From NCBI RefSeq assembly GCF_032854445.1, contig NC_088300.1:33711608-33775607 (forward strand): a DNA stretch of 64,000 nt. The letters are read 5' to 3'. Shown here piece after piece: positions 1 through 11,914 of this stretch; the stretch's first letter is position 1; each line of letters opens with the position of its first letter. The stretch comes from Liolophura sinensis. Lineage: Eukaryota; Mollusca; Polyplacophora; Chitonida; Chitonidae. The translations under genes and the position numbers were made by a program. The notes below the pieces were generated by a model. The model searched no databases, had not been told where the DNA came from, and worked only from the letters and a program-made list of their open reading frames with translations.

Positions 1-429
1 CTATATACATGTTAACGTAGTAATACGTTAAAATGTATATAGGTTAGCAATTATCCGGGACAGATGCTGAGTGGCAACCGGGACTCCTGAAATTTAACAG
101 GTCGAGGGTAATCTATAACGTAGTCCTTCCTCGAAAGGTGCAAATCATAATATGAGATGTTTAATTCTGTTTGCTTCTGTTTTGATTCTAGACACACTGT
201 CTTCTGGGCCCGGATGAGGGTGACAAATCGTCGAGTGTGATAATTTAGATATCAGTGCCATTTTCCTCGTTCTTTTAAACAAGGATGAAGAATTCCAAGT
301 AGACTTTAATTTTTCCTTGCTTAGTGGACGATTTTTGTTTGTTTGGACAACGTGGCAATCGGTTGAATGTGAGAGTTGTAGGAAACTATTAGGCAGCTAA
401 TTATTTACAAAGCTTAGCGTAGTACTTAG
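1..429. other. Unassigned AT-rich DNA
   Basis: I see no open frame, repeat landmark or RNA gene here. It borders the first inverted copy of the complex repeat family. Confidence 0.5.
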
Positions 430-1350
430 AAGTATGTTATTTCCTTATTGGACTTGCTCACAGTTTTGGTCCATTGCTGTTTTAGATGTCAAAATCTCAG
501 CACCTTATGCCACTGCCCATTTCCACAACATGCTTTCAAAGAGCTGCACATCTCACTTAGTCGATGTCGGGAGAAGCTTTCACAGTTTTACCACCAAATG
601 TAATCAACTGTATGTGCACATTTACACACTTTTAGATATTGTGCCTGGAAGCGAAACTTGCATGTTCATTTTCTTATACGTCAAGTTGTCATTGTCAAGT
701 ATAAATACAGTTTATGCAGAGAACAAATTTTGAGAAGTCAAAATCATGCGAGTAATTCAAATATATCCAATGGTAAAAAGTGTATTTTGTGGATACACTG
801 TTAGCAATGAAAAAGAAGGCATGAAACGCGTGCAGTTGCTAAGAAAGATCTCATTTATGCAAATTTAGAAAAATTTATTTTTTTTATTATATACCCAATT
901 TATGCATGATTTAATGTATTTTTTATTTCCATAACCAGTCATTTATCCACTCTATTTTTCATTCCTTCGTCTACATTCAATTGCCCGTCCTTCCTTTTAT
1001 CCTTCAGTCTATTGATCCATACATCTTTTAAAACATTCCACCTTCATCTCCCTTTCCCGCCTTTCTGTCAATAAAGCAAGCCTTCCTTTTTGAATCCTTT
1101 AGAAATTTTTAATTTACGTATTCTGATGCGCTATCGCTTTATCTATTTTTGTCGTTGAGGTGCTATATATCCCGTGCCACAGTTGCCCTATAAAGGAAAA
1201 CATCCAATTGAATTCATGAATATCAGATAACTGCTTTAAGGATAAAGTCAAGTGAGATTTACCCTGTGATATATCTGTCTTCATTGATTACGCCAATCAC
1301 ATGAACCATATATAGGTGAAGGATGAGCGAAAAACATCAATTTCAATTAT
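430..1350 (-). repeat. Inverted, degenerate copy of the P-side of the complex repeat
   Basis: Read on the minus strand, 1350-1200 carries the P landmark: the plus strand shows AATATCAGATAACTGC near 1220, the complement of the P core, with the flanking text about TATATAGGTGAAGGATGAG. Further along, CTGTCAATAAAGCAAGC at about 1066 is the complement of the GCTTTATTGACAG that follows P in the direct units (about 15730). Positions 770-860 match, inverted, the segment around 16020-16080 of the first direct unit. The same block also resembles 10530-11010 in parallel orientation (shared CTTTCACAGTTTTACC, and TGTCTGGAAGCG against TGCCTGGAAGCG). Many indels mark this as an old copy. No coding potential is apparent. 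Confidence 0.65.
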
Positions 1351-3033
1351 CCAACAATATCTTGCTATTTGAGAATGAACCGATGTACCCCCGGTTACCT
1401 AAAGAACATTTAAAAAAATCCGAAGACAAGATTGATGTAATTTGCTGAAGATGAAGACATTAGATGTCTGTGCTTTAGGTGAAAACCTACCTTTTGGGAT
1501 TTGTGTTTCCAGTGTGCCTATCTTATACTATTGCTAATTATGCCTCATCCCTCAGGCAATGTTGCCGAAGACTGGAGTACACTACCCACTGGAATGGCTG
1601 CAGCTTGAAGACCCGGCGCTGGTTAGGGACCTGCCATAACGAGATGTTGCTATGCTGCAGGCTCTCTGGCTATTACGGTCAGTACCTTTGACCACAATAG
1701 CTAGCTCTGCTCTAAATAGTTCTTAACTCAAGTATTATGCGGCCATTATTAACCTTTAACATTTAAACAAAATTGCTACAGCAATCTTTCCAAGCGGTTA
1801 ATTATTAAAATTGCAATAGACGTCTTACTGTGCATAGCCCACCTACGTTAAACGGACATACTTAGATGCCGCCCATTCGACTCAATCTCGCCTTAAACAT
1901 AAAAATGTTTTGTTATATCTTCCCCGCTTTTAAATTGTACGGTGTTTGTAAAGTTACAACAATATGTTCCACTTGATAAGAGAGAAAATTACCAATCCAA
2001 TTTTGTTGTGATATCAGCTGATGTAAAGATATTTGTATAATGTTTCGGTATCTTATGCACTTATCGCATATAAAGAGAAAATGTGGATACCATACTTCAG
2101 CAAGTGTGAGTACGGTGAAAAAGCTTTTAATGACTTGTTTTTGAAATTTTAAAAATGTCAGTGTTACAATAAATCACTCAGCTGTCTGCTAAACATGTCT
2201 CGAATACATCACATGTGATAGAGCATGTCAGGTGCGGAGCTTTAGGGAGAAAAGAACAATGTTTTTCTCTTAACAGATAAGAGCGTGGTTTTGTAGGCAA
2301 TAAGTATCCCGCAATACACGTACATAAAAATAGCTCTGTAATCCGAACACTTATTCCCCTTGATTGTGTGTTTTATAAAGAGTTGAAATCATCACCTATA
2401 CTTAGGTGAAAATGGTCTTTCCTTGACTGCAGTGAAGAGATTTGCATAGAACTACATTTATTGTGCTTGACATTATTGCAAGCCCTGGGACTGAGATCCC
2501 GTGATTCATCCAAACTAACTAACCCACGTTGACTGAACGACCGACTCAGATAAGGTTCTTTTTTGGTCGTCAGTTTTCTCCACGCTCTCATACAATAGGA
2601 TATGTACTGCGACACAGTTTCCTCAAATGAGTTTTCTTTGTTGTTATTATTTTAATTTGGAATCCACAAAATAAATTTGCTTTCTATATCGAAATAAACA
2701 AGGCCGTATTTTGCTTATCCGTGAGGATGATTATTGTAATCCTGTTTGTGAGTATTGAATGCACTTTTCCCCTGGAAAACCTCGTTCGAGAGGTTTGTTG
2801 TCACATAGTACGCTTATTAATATTTCTGTCGTTTAATACACATGACTACAGGTGCATAGTTTGATTGTAAAATTATGCAAATAACCTCCCCAAATTCAGA
2901 AACCTTTTATGAGAAAAAGAGATCAAACAATAACGCAAAAATCTCAAAAATCGCCCCCTTGGGTAATTGTAGCAGTTGTACCCGGTTAGCTGCACGACTG
3001 TGTGTTACAATATTAAAAAAAAATAACTCAAGT
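1351..3033. other. Unassigned intergenic DNA
   Basis: No supported gene. A short stretch at about 2490-2560 (ATCCAAACTAACTAACCCACG) resembles 12030-12090 (ATCCAAATTAGCTAACCCACG), which suggests another old duplicated segment. Open frames here are short and have no recognisable motif. Confidence 0.4.
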
Positions 3034-3046
3034 TCAGTCTAAAAGC

Positions 3047-3369
3047 TTACTTCTTGTTGGCGGCGAAAATAGCAGCAAAATAATCAGCATTTCTGAGAAC
3101 CATCGATGTGTAAAATGTAGTAACAGGTCCGGGAAAAATCTACAAATCATTGTAATGATTCCCAGGACAAAGAGCATGTTGGTGTATGCTGGTGGCTTAA
3201 AATCTATTCCTCAGAAGGTTAACAAGTTATCTTCTGAAGATTGGTTTGTGATCAAGTTCTCAGCAATCCTGTGCAACGGGACAATCATCGGCTTCACTAC
3301 GACTCCGTATCTTATATCAAGGCAACTATACACAGCACGGCCTCTAATGGAAACATCAAGACAATGGTA
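3047..3369 (-). pseudogene. Coding-like block, possibly a broken terminal exon pair of an unknown gene
   Basis: On the minus strand a 52-codon open block (3369-3211) begins right after a possible acceptor (TTGTAACAG) and reads like protein, with segments YHCLDVSIRGRAVYSCLDIR and KPMIVPLHRIAENL, then ends at TGA. The same frame continues after the stop as GIDFKPPAYTNMLFVLG. A second block in another frame (3139-3047) starts after TTTGTAG and reads FPGPVTTFYTSMVLRNADYF before a TAA stop. The two blocks differ by a frameshift or are separated by a very short intron. I do not recognise the family. It could be a decayed gene or transposon remnant, two small exons, or chance: the antisense strand is also open for 82 codons (3155-3403). 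Support comes only from how protein-like the reading looks. Confidence 0.28.
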
Positions 3370-3421
3370 CTGTTACAATATATTTTTACATAAACAGATA
3401 TAAAATGTATCTGTCACGAAA

Positions 3422-3694
3422 ACATATTATATATTTATTTATTTATTTGATTGGTGTTTTACGCCGTACTCAAGAATATTTCACTGCGGCCAGCATTATG
3501 GTGGGAGAGAACAGGGCACAACCCGGAGAAAAGAAAACGACCATCCGCAAGTTGTTGGCAGACATTCTCAAATACGGCCAGAGAGGAAGCCAGCATGAGC
3601 TGGACTTGAACTCACAAAGACCGCAAGTTGAGAGAACTTTCGGTCATAACGCTGCCCTAGCCAATTGAGCCACCGAAGTCCCACATATTATATA
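3422..3694 (-). mobile_element. tRNA-headed SINE (family 1), full length, with 12-bp target duplication
   Basis: The element occupies about 3434-3682 in minus orientation. Its (AAAT)n tail appears first on the plus strand as TTTATTTATTTG, followed by the family signature GGTGTTTTACGCCGTACTC and ending with the tRNA-like head near 3660-3682. The perfect 12-bp direct repeat ACATATTATATA flanks it at 3422-3433 and 3683-3694, as expected for LINE-driven insertion. Confidence 0.85.
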
Positions 3695-3894
3695 AGAGAA
3701 AGCATGTAATAAAATATCGTTTAAAGGTCTTCATAACTCTAGTACATGTAAGTAATTTGTTATCCAAAGAGTAACCGGAAGATCTGCTTAACCTGCGTCT
3801 TGCATGTGTCTTCTGATTTTGCGAATGAGTTAAATCCTGATCATTTCTGGAAACATCTACGGAAATATCGGTTTTATAACACAATAGCATAATA

Positions 3895-4210
3895 TTATTT
3901 GCTAGTCTAAACTGATGGCAAAATTTTGCTCATCCCTCACCTGTATATGATTCATGCGCCTAGAGTGATCAGTGAAGGCATATATATTACAGTGTAAATC
4001 TCACTTGAATTTATCATTAAAGCAGTTATCTGATATTCACGGATTCAGCCGATTTTTCTTTTCTTTTCTAAGCAACTGTGGCGGGTGGTAGATAGCGCGT
4101 CATTAATCTTCGGCGAAATCAGATGAAGCGATGACGCACAAGTTAAAAAGTTCAGCAGCGAATCCAAAGCAAAACTTTGCTTTTATTGATGCAAGGATGA
4201 AACAGGAGAG
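3895..4210 (+). repeat. Isolated direct copy of the P module
   Basis: It carries CAGTTATCTGATATTCACGG at 4023, preceded by the same 120-bp lead-in as unit 1 (compare TGTAAATCTCAC at about 3994 with about 15530) and followed by the CATTAATC...CGATGACGCACA region. This is the only direct-orientation copy found inside the otherwise inverted left arm. It is not coding. Confidence 0.7.
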
Positions 4211-6259
4211 ACAGACCTTAACATTCTATCTGCTTAGAAAACAGAAAGGTATTCTCAGTTAAAAACAGCACGGAAAATCAGATTGTATTCACATTTAATA
4301 TATGTTATGTGTGATATATTGTATCTATTATACTAATATGCACACCATGTACTTACTGTTCCCCTTCATCAATAGATCCATTACAGACTAAACGCGTCCA
4401 GGTGATGTGTTATGTCAACAGACTAATATCTGATGCTGACAATCGACAAACAGCATTACTCCCTGTCGATGCCAGTCGCGCGGATGTACACTACATTGTC
4501 AACAGCTTTTGTCAACATCTCACGGCGTGTTAGTGACAGCAGGAGACAGGCTGTCGAACGTGTAGGACTACTGGAGAATTAGATATAGACATCTGGCTCG
4601 TAGTGTGAATAGCCCCCCACACATTACTATTTGCTACAGATTTGTCTCCGAATTGAAGAGTACTGAGGTTTATGTGTAAATTAAACAAGCGCCTATTACC
4701 ACATCAGGCTTAGGTAGAGCTGGATTCAAACGTCATCAAGTAGTCCTCAGTATTAGGATTGATGCAGGAGAAGAGATATTTTTTCTTGTAATTTACCCTG
4801 CCCTAATCAACCAGGATTACCTCAGGCGTTTCAGTATTGGTCAGTTTGCAGCAGGAGAGCCCGCATTGAAGTTTCCTGTATAACAGAGATATTTCCTCGT
4901 TTGAAACTTAAATATTCGCGTGTGATTAAATTGGGTTAATTATCCGACATTTTCCAGTTCTTAAAAGAAGGCTTAGTCTCCGGTTATCGTCCCAACACTG
5001 GGAATTCATAAGGGGACGCTCTCTTTCATACCGCCATTCTGTCATTCGGTCGTAACGACATGTCCTAACAGCCACTTGTAAACGGAGACACTCACTGCCT
5101 TTAAAACTAAAGTAGTATGACATCAGTGGGAGGACGGTTTAGATTGTTTTGCACTATGTGTGTAAAACAAAATGGTCGCCAAAGCCATCTTTGTTTCTTA
5201 GCCGTTTAACTTTGTCCGGGCAAAATGTTCAAGAATTGCTTTCAAACGTAGAAATTGGAATGACTTCGGTGACAGGATGGCAGGGAACGGCTTTCACCAA
5301 TGTTTGAAAAGGATAATGTCCATCGCGGACATCTTTATTTTCATGTCCTTTATCTTGCTCAGAGTGATTCTTTTGTCTTACAGAATGCCTTCACACTATG
5401 GCAGTGGTATGATTGATGGCTCCATGTTTCACAACTGAGCATGTATACACAAATAAAGCATTTACTCCTTGTGCTATTCTTGGGCAAGGCGTATTAAACT
5501 TATTCACTTATTCGATATTGGTCAGGTGAATGGGTAGGGATAACCAACTGGTTTGAAGCTCAAGTCCTGTAAAACTGATGGATTTTAATTCTCCAAATTG
5601 CAGTTCAGGGCCTGATTATTGTGTCAGATCATGCTGTTGGCATTACTATCCCATTAGCCTGACAGGCTACACATGCGCAATTCATTCTTTCATGGGTCAA
5701 AGGACTGTCTTCGTCTTGAAGAGTACTGTGTCATCGATGGGGTATTTCTAAAATTATAGGTTACTGACACTATAAAGTTCTGCACTTTTGTTTTGCATCA
5801 ACTTAAACTATATCACAATTATATCTGCTTTGAGTAGAACTAAAAATTTACTACACACCCCACGGAGGTTTTTAAATGACAAAAATCTATCATTTCATAT
5901 CCAGCAGCAAAACCTAAATAATAGTTTTCATGATTATTGCTGATTATTAGGTATTTAGCAGAGAAAAGTGCTGTTTGCACGTGATGGTATGGCAAAACCC
6001 CACGCCAAACTGTGGGTATATATATTTTTGATGTTCATGTTGACGCTTTTCCTACATATATACTACTTGAAGTAAAACGGTGCACTCGTGTGGTCTATAG
6101 ATATCTAGGATCGGCATGTTGAAAGAATGCTGTGACAGGAATACTGTTGAGTGCGATGACAAACTGAAAGCCACAAAACAACCGACTGCCACGGCCCGTA
6201 CTCCTGTATGATTCCTTTATAAATACAGGGACAGCGCGTCTTGCCATGGGTTCGGGTAG
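4211..6259. other. Unassigned intergenic DNA
   Basis: No gene, SINE or array module could be supported. Short open frames, such as minus-strand 4926-5123, have no recognisable composition or splice context. Confidence 0.4.
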
Positions 6260-6680
6260 TTTGTTCCAGTGTTAAAGCAACCTCACTGTGGGTTGTCAGG
6301 CTTCCTATTGGCCTCAGTGTGGTCTAAAGATGATCCAGTCGCTGTCAGTGTCCGTGTCACGAAATCTTCCGTGATCCAACCGTCAGCTTCCAGATTTGGC
6401 GCCAGCGTTTTGCTATTAGGCACCATTTACACTAACGTACCACAATCGTGAACTTTTTACCAAGCACTCTAAGGTTCTAGATCAGCTCTAAACACAGTGA
6501 TTTGGGAAATGGAAAAGGAAAAAATGTCGATTGAGCAGAATGACTAAAATCTCCAAAAGTCTTCACTTCACTATCTGGTAGGGGTTTAATTGTTAGGAAT
6601 TTTAAGTAAATTACTTCGGGATACTTTGTAGATTAAGATTAAACGCGTAGCTGCTCTAAATTATTTAGTCTATCGGCTTT
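6260..6680 (-). repeat. Inverted Q module of the complex repeat
   Basis: The plus strand at 6284-6450 is the complement of the Q2-type segment seen near 24840-25000. CACGAAATCTTCCGTGATCC at 6359 mirrors GGATCACGGAAGATTTCGTG, and GGCACCATTTACACTAACG mirrors the GTGTAAATGGTGCC text. At 6630-6660 AGATTAAGATTAAACGCG mirrors the GCGTTTAATCTTAATCT stretch that precedes Q in unit 2 (19735). The short open frame here (6269-6451) is the antisense of repeat sequence and not a gene. Confidence 0.7.
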
Positions 6681-7629
6681 TTTTATTTCGCCGTCTGGTT
6701 AATAGTGGATAGGACAATTCTTGAAAAAAAAGCAATTTAATGTGAAAAAAGCTGTAAAAAGAGAGAAAAGTGTAAAACAAAAAAGAAACACACAAAAGAT
6801 TACGCAATTTCTTGTCTAGTGCATTTGTTTTTACGTAAGTTTTTTTCTAGAACATTTTCAGATACTTCTATGGCTCTTTTAACTGTACTAAAAAGTTGAG
6901 GGCAATCCAATCCTGTCTTCGATTGAAGAAAATCAAAGACACCAGTCGTGTTATGCTGGAATGAATTTATGATTGGGCTCCACACTGCTAGAATGGGTTA
7001 GAATTTAGTTTGCCCGTTTCTCAAGCCCTGGTTTTGCTTTCAATCCAGAGACAGGTCATACGATGGATATTTTGCAGGATTCACCGCTTGACGCTTAGCA
7101 TAAGGAAAGAGGCTAAGCACCCAGTGTCAGCTGACGAGTTGCCACGTGCCCATTACATTACAAGGCGATGAGATCTCGTGGATATCTTGTAATCAGTGTA
7201 TGCCATTACCTTGTCGCAATAGCTAAAACCTCAGTTTGCAAAAAAAGTCTTCTTTCAAAAAAGCACATTTGTTTTACATCACACTTACATATCAGTGTAA
7301 CATTGTCGTTTAAACATCCCAAATGCAACACTCTTTCCATTCATTAATTTTTGATATCATGTCATTTCATCAGGCCTCAGTGGTGTAATATTGCAATCGT
7401 TACCTGGCCTGTATGGCGCGTATGTGAGCCAATTAAACACGTCAGTAAGAAAATCTCAACAATAAATAACGACAGGACGTGTGTAGTAATACTACATACA
7501 AGCATCAAATATTCAACATCTTGAAAATCTCTACGGGCTGATGCAAATTTAAGAAAAAAAATCTATGGAATATGGAATGTTATTTTTTTATCTCTACGCC
7601 ACCTGCGGGAAATGTTTCCCTTAGATCAG
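6681..7629. other. Unassigned AT-rich DNA between inverted modules
   Basis: A and T homopolymer runs are common. No module of the repeat family, SINE or coding block is recognisable. It may be eroded repeat sequence. Confidence 0.35.
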
Positions 7630-7880
7630 ATCATAAAAAAATAACGGCCTGAGCCTTTCTTTGTAAGATTCCATCATATTTCGTGAGCAAATATTATCTG
7701 GCAGAATTACGTTTTTGGAAAGTTGTCCCGATCAATCCAACTTTCAAGATGCTTTGCTGGGAATGTCTGGAGCTGTTTTGACCCAGTCAGCCTGGCGGTT
7801 ATCTCTACAGTAACAGTAATGCGGCTGGTGACTGTCCGTCTGGGCTGCAAAATGTAATGAGAAAATAACAAACATGTCGA
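7630..7880 (-). repeat. Inverted R module of the complex repeat
   Basis: It is the complement of the R module: GTTATCTCTACAGTAACAGT, CTGGTGACTGTCCGTCT and GTGAGCAAATATTATCTGGC correspond to the R text at 52100-52330 and 44510-44690 in reverse. It pairs with the inverted Q at 6260-6680 as part of an old inverted copy. It is not coding. Confidence 0.75.
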
Positions 7881-8040
7881 TTGTTAAAAGTGTATCGGAG
7901 GTGAAGCGATCCCTAAAAGACACTGAAATTTAGAAAAAGCATAGCCAAACGTTGATCATTCAACAGCAGAGGAAGTAACTAAGCTTTTGGAATTACATGC
8001 ACATAACAGTAAACATCTTCTGGTTTATTTACCTTTTAGG

Positions 8041-8118
8041 TAGATTACCAGGCACGTGCTTTTGAGTAGATAACGAGGTACGTGCTTTTGGGTAGATTAC
8101 CAGGCACGTGTAGAGAAG
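8041..8118 (+). repeat. Three 26-bp tandem repeats, each with an ACGTG core
   Basis: Three consecutive 26-bp repeats begin TAGATTACCAGGCACGTG, TAGATAACGAGGTACGTG and TAGATTACCAGGCACGTG. The outer two contain the palindrome CACGTG (an E-box-type core) and the middle has TACGTG. The repeats do not extend beyond this stretch. Confidence 0.75.
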
Positions 8119-8969
8119 ATTGCTAGATCAAATAAAATATACAGCATGGCCATTATAAAATATAATTAAATTAAACAAATCTAAACCAAATCAAAGGCTG
8201 TGTTGCAAACCAAATAAAAATAAAATTTAACAAAAAATTAGCGCTAGGCTTCGCATTCCGATTGTTTCATCACTATATTAATAGTTTATACAACATAGGA
8301 AAAGAACATACATATAATTTTCTGTGCAAAATAATATGACTTAGTTCTGGGGACAGTCTCTCGTGGTATAATTAATGTTTTACATAAACAGCACTGAGAA
8401 AGTTTCAACTTGTATTTGAACTGTCCATGCGCCTTAATACACCAATCAGATACATGCCATGTCGAGGAATCAAAAGCCTTGGGTAGATTTTTGAATACTG
8501 TAGCAACAGCCTCGCCTTTGTCCAGAGCCGTCTTCTAGTTCTCAATTTTTTGAACACCTTCGACAATGACGGGATCGTTTTTATAACCTTGAAGCATGAG
8601 ACGCTGATTTCTACACCGCTATTTGCTCTAATATTTTCTTTAATAGCTCATGTATCTCGCGTAGGCCTCCATACACAAAAAAGAAATTCGCCTTACTTCA
8701 AAGCTTTGCGAATGGTCATAATATTCGTCGTAAACCATTAGATGAGAAAGCTCAGGCTTTATCCCATACAAGCTACCTTTTCAGATATGTGCCATTATAT
8801 TGTAGACTGAACGGTCAAATTCACTATATTATGTTAAGATGAATATTTTCATTTACAGGGGATCTCGTCCCCGACTGATTTTGCCCCAAAAGACTAAAAA
8901 AAATATATGGTTGCATGTTACAGACAACCAACAATTCCCGAAGCATTGTGTTATACAAAGTTCTTCAAC
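8119..8969. other. Unassigned AT-rich DNA
   Basis: Poly-A/T-rich sequence with short open frames of no recognisable type. No splice-supported exon was found. Confidence 0.4.
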
Positions 8970-9105
8970 GTTGATGTCCTCTCCGGTGGGAAGGTCTGCT
9001 CGCAAACTGTGGATGGTCGTGGGTTTCCATAATGCTGGCCGTCGTCGTATAAGTGAAATATTCTTAAATACAGCGTAAAACACCACTAGGTAAATAAAGA
9101 AATCA
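8970..9105 (+). mobile_element. SINE family 1, 5'-truncated 3' half
   Basis: The 3' half of the SINE in plus orientation: CCTCTCCGGTGGGAAGG, GGTCGTGGGTTTCC, CATAATGCTGGCCG, TAAGTGAAATATTCTTAAAT and GCGTAAAACACCA, ending in TAAATAAAG. The tRNA-like head is missing. An open frame crosses it on each strand (8839-9078 and 8853-9086), but both translate SINE sequence. Confidence 0.8.
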
Positions 9106-9659
9106 AAGTTGGTGTTCAGCGCACATCACAAATACGGTTATGGGAGGTCGTGATTCTGAACAACCGTTACTCAAGGCAACTTCACCTATATTACAGTGTG
9201 GGGAGTATATGTGTTCACGGAAAGATCCACCACATTAATATGTCATGTTTACCATAAAAAAACACATCTCTTTGGGTGCTAAGAATAGTCGTTTTGAATA
9301 AACACCAGGACAAGTTTATTAAATGTCACAGAAATGTGTTTATAAATTAAACACTTTTTTGTATTGAGTATACACAGAGTGTCTTTCTTTGTTGGTAACA
9401 ATGTCATTAACATTTCAATTGGTTTTGACTTTAAACCCACTTGAACAGTCAATTTGTACATTAATAGTTATTTAAAGTTTTTATGGACCAATGAAATTCG
9501 TGTTCCAAATGCAGGTGAAATTATCAACAAAATGTCTGTCAGACAGATCATGGAATATCAACGCGTGCAAGTTTTTGTTCATCCCTCATCATTGCCTTGA
9601 TGTACTTTGGCCTCTCTTTTTCATTGTTAAGGCACCCATCTTTAGTTTTTCAGGGTTTC

Positions 9660-9960
9660 TCATTTTCCTTAGTCCTTCGCGGATCCATGGCACGATGGAA
9701 TCATCCATGATCTTTTCAAGTACTCTAAGGTTCTGAGTAAGCCCGAAAACATAAAAATTGGGAAATGACAAAAAAAAAAAAAATACCGACCAAAGAGATT
9801 AGAATCCCCACTCTGCTCTAGAGACAAAGTAAAACCCTCTCTTTTGTCATTGGTAGGCGTTGAATTGGTGGTAATTTAAGAGAAAATACTAGAGCAACTT
9901 TTTAGATTAAGATTAAACGCCTAGCTGTTTTAAATTATTCAGTTGATTGGGTCATTTTTT
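9660..9960 (-). repeat. Inverted Q-leading module of the complex repeat
   Basis: ACTCTAAGGTTCT at 9720 and AGATTAAGATTAAACGCCTAG at about 9903 parallel the inverted copy at 6450-6660, including the intervening layout. GAATCATCCATGATC near 9700 corresponds to the complement of the GGATCATGGAAGAT form of Q in unit 2. A poly-A run (9771-9782) lies inside. This is a second inverted copy, more eroded than the first. Confidence 0.55.
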
Positions 9961-10529
9961 CCAACCCTTTGGGTATCGACGAAGAGGAATCTTGGTGTCT
10001 GAGAGATGGTAACATGATGAAGGAGAAAAACGTAAAAAAGAAAACAAACGTACATAGTTTTCACAAGTTTTGGCCACAAAGATTTGTTTTATTGAGATTA
10101 AAGTCTGACCATAAATGTTTTATCCATTAGAGTGGCTATGGATTTTTTTGTTTGCCTTTAAACAGAATAAAACAAAGAATGGTAACATTTTCGTGAGGGA
10201 GAGGGGTGGGAGTCTAGTGGATAATGTCTTTCGACCCCGTAACAACCAATGAAATGTGATTATACGAAGGGCAGGAAAAGGCGTTGATAATGGTTTTCAG
10301 AGTTAATACTTTGAAGAAAAGTTTATTCACTTTCTACATATGTGGAAACAAAGAGAACATATTTCTGGTGCAGTTTTTTCAGTAACAGTTGTCGGCTAAA
10401 ATCCTTCGCACACATTGTTTTTTGGCTCTGTTAGCTGAAACGAAATCTCACCACTTAAATCCCATAGCCCTTTTTTGTAATAGGCTTTTACAGAGATGAT
10501 TTATCAGTCTAGTGTACTTGTTCCCTGGC

Positions 10530-11010
10530 GAAAGAAAAAAATGCTTTCACAGTTTTACCGCAACAGGTGATTAATTAGCTATATTTTTTATACTTTGACA
10601 AATTGTGTCTGGAAGCGTGTCACACAAGCAAAATCGTATACGTTAAGATGTCATTGCAACGTAAAAAAACAAAAGAATTTTTGCAGCCATTGTAAAGTCA
10701 AAAGCAATCAGTTTTTGCTTTGTAAAAGTTTGAGAATTAAGCACCATGTGAACCAATATACTCACATATAAACATTGCTGTCAACATGTAGTTATATGTG
10801 TACACTGTGAGTAATGAAAATCAGATTTTGGATAAAACACGATCGCTTACTTAAGGAAGAAATTATCTCATAATATTTTACAGTAAATACCTAATTTTGT
10901 AATAAAGAAAAATATATTTATTTTCCAGCCAATTCTAAAACTATTTAATGTATCCAAGTCTTTTCCTCATCATTCATTCATTTGCATAATTATATTTCTT
11001 AATATTGCGT
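10530..11010 (-). repeat. Inverted post-P segment, second copy of the block at 430-1110
   Basis: Shared text with 570-930 includes CTTTCACAGTTTTACC, TGTCTGGAAGCG, the GTACACTGTGAGTAATGAAAA region and TACCTAATTTTG. CATTGCTGTCAACATG near 10770 is an inverted match to the segment at 16050-16075 of the first direct unit. It therefore belongs to the same repeat family in inverted orientation. Confidence 0.6.
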
Positions 11011-11746
11011 AATCTACCCTTTAGTACACACTCAATGGAGGTATTGCGTCACAATTCAGCCATTCGTTCTCGAGAACAAATGATGTTTATATAATGCTAT
11101 ACAGTATGAGAAATATTCAACGCTATTCGTCTCCTATATTCCTGGCCCTTATACATTTTCGTGGAACATACGTTTCAAAGTGTTTTTTGTACTAATTACA
11201 CGTGTACGTCTACCGTAGTCTTTAATCCACGACGTCAAAGACTCTAATCCCGCTCCCACGGGTAGACAGAGAACAATGTAATTGGAAAAAATAGTTGAAT
11301 TTGTTAGAGATCTATGAAAGAGCTGTGTTTGTGATTGTTTGTGATGAGGTAAAAATACTAATATTGTAATAATCATCAACATTTTTTCTTTATTCGAAAA
11401 GCAGAATAAAGAATTGTATTAGTTTCTAGTTTAATTAAATACCTCCATGGCCTAAGTATCTGTGGCTGTTAAAACTTTAACCAGAGGTAGTGGATGTCAT
11501 ACTACACCAGTGATGCGAAATGCCAAAATGGCAATAAGGGAATGGAAATGATTTGCAGGTTTTTGACATTTTGAAATGTATGTAAAACAGCTGTTCTGAC
11601 AACTTCTTTCCCTTGACAGTGGATGAATATTTAGCGTTGCTGTCTAATGTGCACTTAATACAAATCTGTTTTACAAAGAATGTGGTTTTTATTTCATACA
11701 AAATGGAAAGTCAACAAAATGGTAAACAAAAAAAACAAAAAAAAAC
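11011..11746. other. Unassigned intergenic DNA
   Basis: AT-rich sequence with no recognised module or gene. Two short minus-strand open frames (11149-11382 and 11477-11701) show no motif or splice context. Confidence 0.4.
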
Positions 11747-11914
11747 TGGGCGAAATCCCAGGCCATCAGCAGGTTGCTGGTAGACCTTCCTTCGTACGGC
11801 CGAAGAGGAAGCCAGTATGAGCTGGACTTGAACTCACAGCGACTGCAATTGTGATAGGCTCCTGGGTCATTTGCGCCGCGCGGGCACGCTAACCACATCG
11901 GCCACGGACGCCCA
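11747..11914 (-). mobile_element. SINE family 1 with intact head but missing 3' tail
   Basis: The plus strand reads GGTTGCTGGTAGACCTTCC, CGGCCGAAGAGGAAGCCAG, GAGCTGGACTTGAACTCACA and the tRNA-like head ending GGCCACGGACGCCC. GGACTTGAAC is the complement of an RNA polymerase III B box. The ACGCCGTACTC tail half is absent and A-rich sequence takes its place. A minus-strand open frame (11689-11898) crosses it but is SINE sequence. Confidence 0.85.
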
